This document shows positions 5,994 through 9,712 of a stretch of DNA of 9,712 bases, one piece after another. Source of the stretch: Bifidobacterium breve (GTDB taxonomy: Bacteria; Actinomycetota; Acidimicrobiia; IMCC26256); the NCBI GenBank assembly GCA_945907055.1, contig CAMDSG010000056.1, forward strand, positions 1-9,712, in the 5' to 3' direction. Position numbers and translations under genes: made by a program. Position 1 is the stretch's first letter, and the number at the start of each line of letters is the position of its first letter. The notes beneath the pieces were generated by a model that was not told where the DNA came from, did not search any database, and saw only the letters and a program-made list of their open reading frames with translations.

Positions 5994-6733
5994 GCTCCGA
6001 TAACTCTCTGCCCGAACCCAAGATTGTCATCACGGGGACCGGGCGATCTGGCACGACTCTCCTCGTTCAAATCCTTACCGACCTCGGCCTCGATACCGGA
6101 TTCACATCGGAGACCCCTATCGACGAGACCACTCATGCGGGCTTGGAGACGCGACTCGATTCGCCGACTGCCCCTCGAATTGTGAAGAGCCCAAACCTGA
6201 GCCGACGCCTCGACGCGATTCTTGCTAGCGGTGACGTAACGGTTGAGCATGTAATTATTCCAATGCGCGACCTCGCGGTCGCCTCTGCAAGTCGCGTTCG
6301 AGCTACGAAGTACGGATCCAACCTCCACGCAATGGGGGGTCTTTTCGGCACGACCAACGCCGTCAAACAGCAAGAGAGCCTTGCGCTGCTCAATTATCAA
6401 TTGATGTTCACACTCGCTAAGTACGACATCGCCCACACACTCCTCTTGTTTCCGAGGTTTGCAACCGACTGGGAGTACCTCTACTCACACCTATCATTTC
6501 TTGACCCAGAGATTCCGCCGGAGGCTTGGCAGGCTGCGGTCACCGCTCGAGCACGCCCTGAGTTGATCCACGAGGCACCTCTTACCCGCGCAGAGCAGTG
6601 GGCGACGCGCCTCGGCTCGTCATACAACAAGTATCTTGGGCGGCCCACTAGAGGGCTCCGCAAAGTACTGACTGGCAAGTCACTCCAGAGACGAAACCCA
6701 TCAGATCCGCTTTATCCCAAGCCCGAGCAATGA
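5990..6733 (+). CDS. Short sulfotransferase-like P-loop protein
   Basis: This 247-residue protein has a clear nucleotide loop, IVITGTGRSGTTLLVQIL (12-29). PRIVKSPNL (62-70) sits where the catalytic segment is expected. IPMRDLAVASASRVRA (90-105) resembles the 3'-phosphate segment with Arg-Asp and Ser. LLLFPRFATDWEYLYSHL (151-168) fits the later YEDL-like region, though the Tyr-Glu-Asp core is replaced. I see no late GxxGxWK element, and the protein is shorter than the 329-residue sulfotransferase upstream, so activity is less certain. It may be a divergent sulfotransferase with a small acceptor or a P-loop kinase-like relative. It starts by ATGA overlap with the preceding gene and ends by ATGA overlap with a glycosyltransferase gene, so it is expressed as part of the same run. 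Confidence 0.68.
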   Translation: MSSDNSLPEPKIVITGTGRSGTTLLVQILTDLGLDTGFTSETPIDETTHAGLETRLDSPTAPRIVKSPNLSRRLDAILASGDVTVEHVIIPMRDLAVASASRVRATKYGSNLHAMGGLFGTTNAVKQQESLALLNYQLMFTLAKYDIAHTLLLFPRFATDWEYLYSHLSFLDPEIPPEAWQAAVTARARPELIHEAPLTRAEQWATRLGSSYNKYLGRPTRGLRKVLTGKSLQRRNPSDPLYPKPEQ

Positions 6734-7515
6734 AGGCAGCCTCGGACGCGTCGGTGACTGTTTGCTTGGCGAGCCTCGACACCGTTGAGGTCACGGAATT
6801 ATGCATTAGGACTCTTCGCGAGTTTGCTGGAGTGCCAATTTCTCTAAAAGTTGGTGACTGCGGATCAACGGACGGCTCGCAAGAGATGCTCAGAGCATTC
6901 GCCACGAGTGGTTGGCTCTCGCTAGAGGTTGCGATGGGCGGACGACGGCATCCGGAGTGGTTAGACCAATGGCTTGAGAGTTGCACGACGCGATTCTTAG
7001 TATTCTCAGACTCAGACGTTGAGTACCGTGCGCCCAACTGGCTTAAAGACATGCTTGAGCAAGCAACTAGCACAGGCGCTGCGCTCGTCTGCGGTCGGAT
7101 GCAGTACCCACCAGAGACATTTGTACACCCCAAGACGGGGGCCCGACGGAGACTCGCGCAACGCCCTACCCCATGGTTGTTGATGCTTGACCTAGATCAA
7201 CTGCGCGGCGTAGTAAACGAATCATTCGCGTATAAAGACGAAGAAGACCCTGACGCCTTTGGTGGCAAGGTTGCATACGACGTCGCTGCTGCATATTTTG
7301 CGGCGGTAGTGAAAAGTGGGCTTCATTGGGTAGAGATGCCACCGGAATGGCAATCGCATTACAGGCACTATGGCGGATTGACCTGGCTTGGGGCACGGGG
7401 TGAGGGAGTAGGCCTGAAGAAGCGCTCAAAACAAGTTTTGAAATTGCTCACCGTAAAGAGACGCCTCAGAGTCGCGCGAAAAAATCACTGGGGCGCGCCA
7501 GCAACCTCTTCATAG
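6730..7515 (+). CDS. Short GT2-like glycosyltransferase
   Basis: This 261-residue protein has the GT-A nucleotide-binding half. It opens with VTVCLASLDTVEVTELCIRTL (about 9-29). GDCGSTDGSQEML (42-54) stands in place of the usual VDDGSTD, so the first Asp of the pair is replaced by Gly-Asp-Cys. LVFSDSDVEY (90-99) carries the metal-binding DSD. WLKDMLEQ (104-111) follows, as is common in GT2 proteins. No membrane segment is seen. The C-terminal third is basic (KKRSKQVLKLLTVKRRLRVA) and may sit on the membrane surface. The start overlaps the preceding stop as ATGA. The 3' end overlaps the oppositely oriented GT4 gene by 31 bases. The donor sugar is unknown. The altered nucleotide motif is compatible with activity, since this position varies in GT2. 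Confidence 0.78.
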   Translation: MKAASDASVTVCLASLDTVEVTELCIRTLREFAGVPISLKVGDCGSTDGSQEMLRAFATSGWLSLEVAMGGRRHPEWLDQWLESCTTRFLVFSDSDVEYRAPNWLKDMLEQATSTGAALVCGRMQYPPETFVHPKTGARRRLAQRPTPWLLMLDLDQLRGVVNESFAYKDEEDPDAFGGKVAYDVAAAYFAAVVKSGLHWVEMPPEWQSHYRHYGGLTWLGARGEGVGLKKRSKQVLKLLTVKRRLRVARKNHWGAPATSS

Positions 7516-8645
7516 AGGCGGCGCAGAGATGCCCCTACCAATGCTGGGGTGCGCTGAGCGGCGACCTTGGCCATGTTTTCTCCAGCATGCTTAGCCGCAG
7601 TCTCATCACGTAGAGACTCGATGATCGCCTCAGCTAACGCATTCGCATCACTCGGCGGGACTACCCAGCCTGTGCCCTCTGATCTAACCGTAGAGCCGAG
7701 CGCTCCTACATCGGAGACAATAAGGGGCACCGAGTTTGCATAGGCATCTTGCAGCACCGCGCTCTGCGACTCAAACGAGGTATACGGGAGTACGTTCACG
7801 CTGCATCGCGCGTATAAGGCAGCCTTACGCTCTGCCGTTGCATAGCCAATCTCGGCGACAATTCTCTTGTCGCGCGATGCTGCATCGCGTACCAGTTGCT
7901 CGACCTCCGCGAAGCCTCTACCAGCGATCACCAATCGGAACTCCAACTCCGTTGGGAGAAGCCGTACTGCATCGAGCAGTACCTCTACACCTTTATTACG
8001 CCTTAGCGTCCCGAAAAAAAGGATCTCAGGGACTCCATCGCCAACCCCCTCACCGTCAACCCCCTCACCGTCAACCCCCTGCTCATTAATAGGAAGTGGT
8101 GGAGGCAAGACTGGCAGGGGGATGTAATTAATCCGCGCTGGATCTACATCAAACTCACTACTCAAGCGCTCGCCAACCCATTCATGATGCACGACAATTG
8201 CTCCGGCATTGGCGTACTGACGCTCAAGAATTGAGTGCTCAACCCTCATCGGCATTCGCCGTTGGTGAGGAGTTACATCGTGTACTGTCGAGACAAGGGG
8301 TACACGGCGAGCGAGGCTGCGCAGGGCCAACCAATCCACAAACGGACTCAAATAAATAACATGCGCAATGTCAAAGGTCTCCTCTTTAAGCACGCTCTGA
8401 CGGTCACGAGCGCGCCCGATGTATGTAGAGGCCCGCGAGACTCCCCACGAGATGCTCCCCTCGCTACTGCGCTCATCTACACCGGGCAACGCTGGGAGAA
8501 CCTCGCAGCCCTCTATAAAACTTGAGATTGGGTCGAGGGGTCGATCGGTGCAGTGAACGGCTAGGTGATCGCCTCTACGCAGCACTCCGCCTGCGAGCGC
8601 CAACTCCTCTTGCCTTAGGTAAGGCCAGTACCAATAGATATCCAT
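7485..8645 (-). CDS. Glycosyltransferase family 4 (GT-B fold)
   Basis: This 386-residue protein has the two-Rossmann GT-B layout. The N-terminal acceptor half includes FDIAHVIYLSPFVDWLAL (91-108) and VSTVHDVTPHQRRMP (118-132). The C-terminal donor half starts at EILFFGTLRRNKGVEVLLDA (207-226). YTSFESQSAVLQDAYANSVP (288-307) is the nucleotide-sugar contact region, followed by LIVSDVGAL (308-316) and GTGWVVPPSD (324-333). The usual E-x7-E is E292-x7-D300, a conservative change at the second position. The interdomain linker carries a 5-residue repeat (GVDGE, 190-199) encoded by a perfect 15-bp DNA repeat. The ATG at 8643-8645 has a weak AGGA four bases upstream. The gene lies 33 bases after a GT2 gene on the same strand and ends inside the plus-strand GT2 gene. 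It probably adds one sugar to the same glycan; the sugar is unknown. Confidence 0.87.
   Translation of the reverse strand: MDIYWYWPYLRQEELALAGGVLRRGDHLAVHCTDRPLDPISSFIEGCEVLPALPGVDERSSEGSISWGVSRASTYIGRARDRQSVLKEETFDIAHVIYLSPFVDWLALRSLARRVPLVSTVHDVTPHQRRMPMRVEHSILERQYANAGAIVVHHEWVGERLSSEFDVDPARINYIPLPVLPPPLPINEQGVDGEGVDGEGVGDGVPEILFFGTLRRNKGVEVLLDAVRLLPTELEFRLVIAGRGFAEVEQLVRDAASRDKRIVAEIGYATAERKAALYARCSVNVLPYTSFESQSAVLQDAYANSVPLIVSDVGALGSTVRSEGTGWVVPPSDANALAEAIIESLRDETAAKHAGENMAKVAAQRTPALVGASLRRLYEEVAGAPQ
8042..8080. repeat. Perfect 15-bp tandem repeat, 2.6 copies, in the GT4 interdomain linker
   Basis: The unit caaccccctcaccgt occurs at 8042-8056 and 8057-8071, with the first nine bases again at 8072-8080, all without mismatch. 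On the coding (minus) strand it encodes GVDGE repeats at residues 190-199, between the acceptor and donor domains. The perfect identity of the copies suggests recent expansion by slippage. A 15-bp change keeps the frame, so it would lengthen or shorten the linker. Confidence 0.9.
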
Positions 8646-8657
8646 CGAGTCCTAAAT

Positions 8658-8686
8658 CAGTTAGAGAAGTGTTCGCAGTTAGAGAA
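8658..8686. repeat. 11-bp direct repeat with 18-bp period at the GT2-GT4 junction (minus strand)
   Basis: cagttagagaa occurs at 8658-8668 and 8676-8686. The second copy contains the TAA stop of the GT2 gene (8679-8681). Because the period is 18 bases, the first copy places another in-frame TAA (8661-8663) behind it, giving a tandem stop. It lies just upstream of the GT4 start. Confidence 0.7.
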
Positions 8687-9536
8687 AGACAGTTCGGTCG
8701 CGAATGCTGCCTTGAAGGTGCCCAAGGCGCACCCCTGCTACCCAGCACCACTGAGCCCGGCCAGAGGAGCTTCGCAGTCGAGGAAGTGCGGTTAGTAACC
8801 GCACCCATGAACGCCATCCAGTAAATCTCCCGGGAGGGCGTAGCCCGCTGCGCTGAACTTCTCGTCTCAGTTTGGGTCGATTCCGCCCGTAGGTCAGACC
8901 CTGTCGCCACAAGGTCTTTGGCTCACCGCGCATTCGGTAGAGCAGACGAGCATTTGGCTCAAAAACAATCGGAATTTTGGCGACAAAAAGCCGAAGCGAA
9001 AACTCGTGGTCCTCTGCGCCAACGAAATCATCTTTGAACCCACCCAGTCTCTCAAAAGTCTCCCTCCGTATTCCAAAATTTCCACCCGAGGAGAGCGGAA
9101 ATAGCCCATGCCATTCAAGTGGACGGTCTGCTGGATATGTACCGCGCGAACTTGCAAGCCATTCGGGATTCAATACAGAGACATCGCAGGGTCCAGTCGC
9201 AACCTCGCCTTGCTCTAAAGCAGAGGCCATTGCTGCTAGCCAACCCGGGACAACAACGTCATCGCCATCGCAGATCAAAACCAAAGGCGCAGTAGTCGCG
9301 TCAAAGCCAGCCTGACGTGCATACGCGAGGCCATCGCGTTCCGACGCCTGAATAACACGAACCCGCTCATCTCTCAGGGCGTACTCCTCGCACATCGCGA
9401 GAGTGGAGTCCGTCGAACGGTTGTTTACTAACACAACCTCCCAGAGACCACTCCACTCCTGTGCAAGCAGCGCGTCGAGAGCCTCGGCGAGCGTCGACTC
9501 AACGTTTCTTAATGGCATCACAACGCTTATCTGCAT
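8679..9536 (-). CDS. Glycosyltransferase family 2 (GT-A fold)
   Basis: This 285-residue protein opens with ISVVMPLRNVESTLAEALDA (3-22). LVNNRSTDST (36-45) is the nucleotide motif, in its Asn-Asn form common in GT2. GLAYARQAGFDA (69-80) follows, then the metal-binding CDGDD (89-93). GGNFGIRRETFERLGGF (151-167) and GAEDHEFSLRL (173-183) form the acceptor and catalytic-base region. A basic C-terminal part (220-285) ends in a GRAQW (255-259) and GVRLGHLQGS (264-273) pattern typical of GT2 tails. The ATG at 9534-9536 shares its A with the upstream gene's TGA, and AGGGAG stands eight bases before it. It is complete and intact. It probably adds one sugar to the glycan built by the neighbouring enzymes. 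Confidence 0.88.
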   Translation of the reverse strand: MQISVVMPLRNVESTLAEALDALLAQEWSGLWEVVLVNNRSTDSTLAMCEEYALRDERVRVIQASERDGLAYARQAGFDATTAPLVLICDGDDVVVPGWLAAMASALEQGEVATGPCDVSVLNPEWLASSRGTYPADRPLEWHGLFPLSSGGNFGIRRETFERLGGFKDDFVGAEDHEFSLRLFVAKIPIVFEPNARLLYRMRGEPKTLWRQGLTYGRNRPKLRREVQRSGLRPPGRFTGWRSWVRLLTALPRLRSSSGRAQWCWVAGVRLGHLQGSIRDRTVFL

Positions 9537-9712
9537 CAGGAGCGCTCCCTGTTAGCAATCTCACCGATGACGCCAGCCGTGTTAAAAACCCAGTTGGCCC
9601 GCCCTTTAGATGTTAGGAGCGAAGGCATCCTTTTAATTATCCCAATACAAGCGCGTGCAGCGTTGCTAGGCGGAACAGAGATGCCATCCGCACTAAAGCG
9701 CCTTCGCAGCAA
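9536..9712 (-). CDS. C-terminal fragment of a GT2 glycosyltransferase, 5' end outside window
   Basis: On the minus strand the frame is open from base 9712 down to a TGA at 9536-9538, giving 58 sense codons with no start needed. The tail reads IIKRMPSLLTSKGRANW and then NTAGVIGEIANRERS. It lines up with the C-terminus of the complete GT2 gene next to it: MPSLLTSKGRANW against LPRLRSSSGRAQW, then AGVIGEI against AGVRLGHL, at a similar distance from the end, with a PP upstream in both. This tail shape is familiar from GT2 proteins. The catalytic domain is outside the window, so the fragment is assigned by likeness only. Its stop overlaps the start of the following gene by one base (TGATG), which implies coupled translation. 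Confidence 0.65.
   Translation of the reverse strand: MLRRRFSADGISVPPSNAARACIGIIKRMPSLLTSKGRANWVFNTAGVIGEIANRERS
9545..9550 (-). promoter_or_regulatory. Ribosome binding site of the minus-strand GT2 gene, partly inside a 10-bp palindrome
   Basis: AGGGAG on the minus strand lies eight bases before the ATG at 9536. It shares four bases with the perfect palindrome ggagcgctcc (9539-9548). The site lies within the end of the upstream gene and fits reinitiation after its TGA. Confidence 0.65.

Noticed and set aside
7492..7499. Palindrome ggcgcgcc near the convergent gene ends.
   Set aside because: An 8-bp GC-only palindrome is common by chance in this composition and lies in coding sequence.
7505..7518. 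Hairpin cctct-tcat-agagg at the convergent gene ends, considered as a terminator.
   Set aside because: Five base pairs only, no following T run on either strand, and it lies within coding sequence of the minus-strand gene.
8042..8080. The 15-bp repeats considered as a CRISPR array or attachment site.
   Set aside because: The units are directly adjacent with no spacers, they are in frame inside a glycosyltransferase gene, and no cas, integrase or transposase gene is near.

Overview
This window is the middle of a bacterial cell-surface glycan gene cluster, with no RNA gene, phage or transposase signal. Base composition is moderate to fairly high GC (about mid-50s percent by sampling lines by eye, not computed). 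Genes are packed with 1- to 31-base overlaps, and two starts are GTG. A medium-GC actinobacterium (aquatic or soil) would fit, but nothing here is diagnostic of a phylum.

Layout, plus strand, 1-7515: the 3' end of a probable sugar O-methyltransferase (1-207); the membrane half (wzm, 212-1069) and ATPase half (wzt, 1059-2252) of an ABC-2 polysaccharide exporter; a GT2 glycosyltransferase (2245-3210); a PAPS-type sulfotransferase (3207-4196); a 106-bp non-coding gap ending in a near-perfect Shine-Dalgarno; a class I SAM methyltransferase (4303-5025); two further sulfotransferase-like P-loop proteins (5028-5993 and 5990-6733); and a short GT2-like glycosyltransferase (6730-7515). Except at the gap, genes touch or overlap, mostly by ATGA, so they probably form one or two translationally coupled operons.

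Layout, minus strand, 9712-7485: the C-terminal end of a GT2 glycosyltransferase cut by the window edge (9536-9712), a complete GT2 glycosyltransferase (8679-9536) and a GT4 glycosyltransferase (7485-8645). This run converges on the plus-strand run, and the two overlap tail to tail by 31 bp (7485-7515).

Working model (inference): the glycosyltransferases assemble a lipid-linked glycan at the inner face of the membrane, the methyltransferases and up to three sulfotransferases decorate it, and the Wzm/Wzt pair exports it. Wzt carries the extra C-terminal beta-rich domain that in characterised systems reads the non-reducing-end modification of the glycan, so a decorated end, possibly methylated or sulfated, may be the export signal. 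The most interesting points are three different sulfotransferase-like genes beside a recognition-type Wzt, a short direct repeat bracketing the central methyltransferase gene that looks like a scar of gene insertion or loss, and in-frame tandem repeats in two glycosyltransferases.
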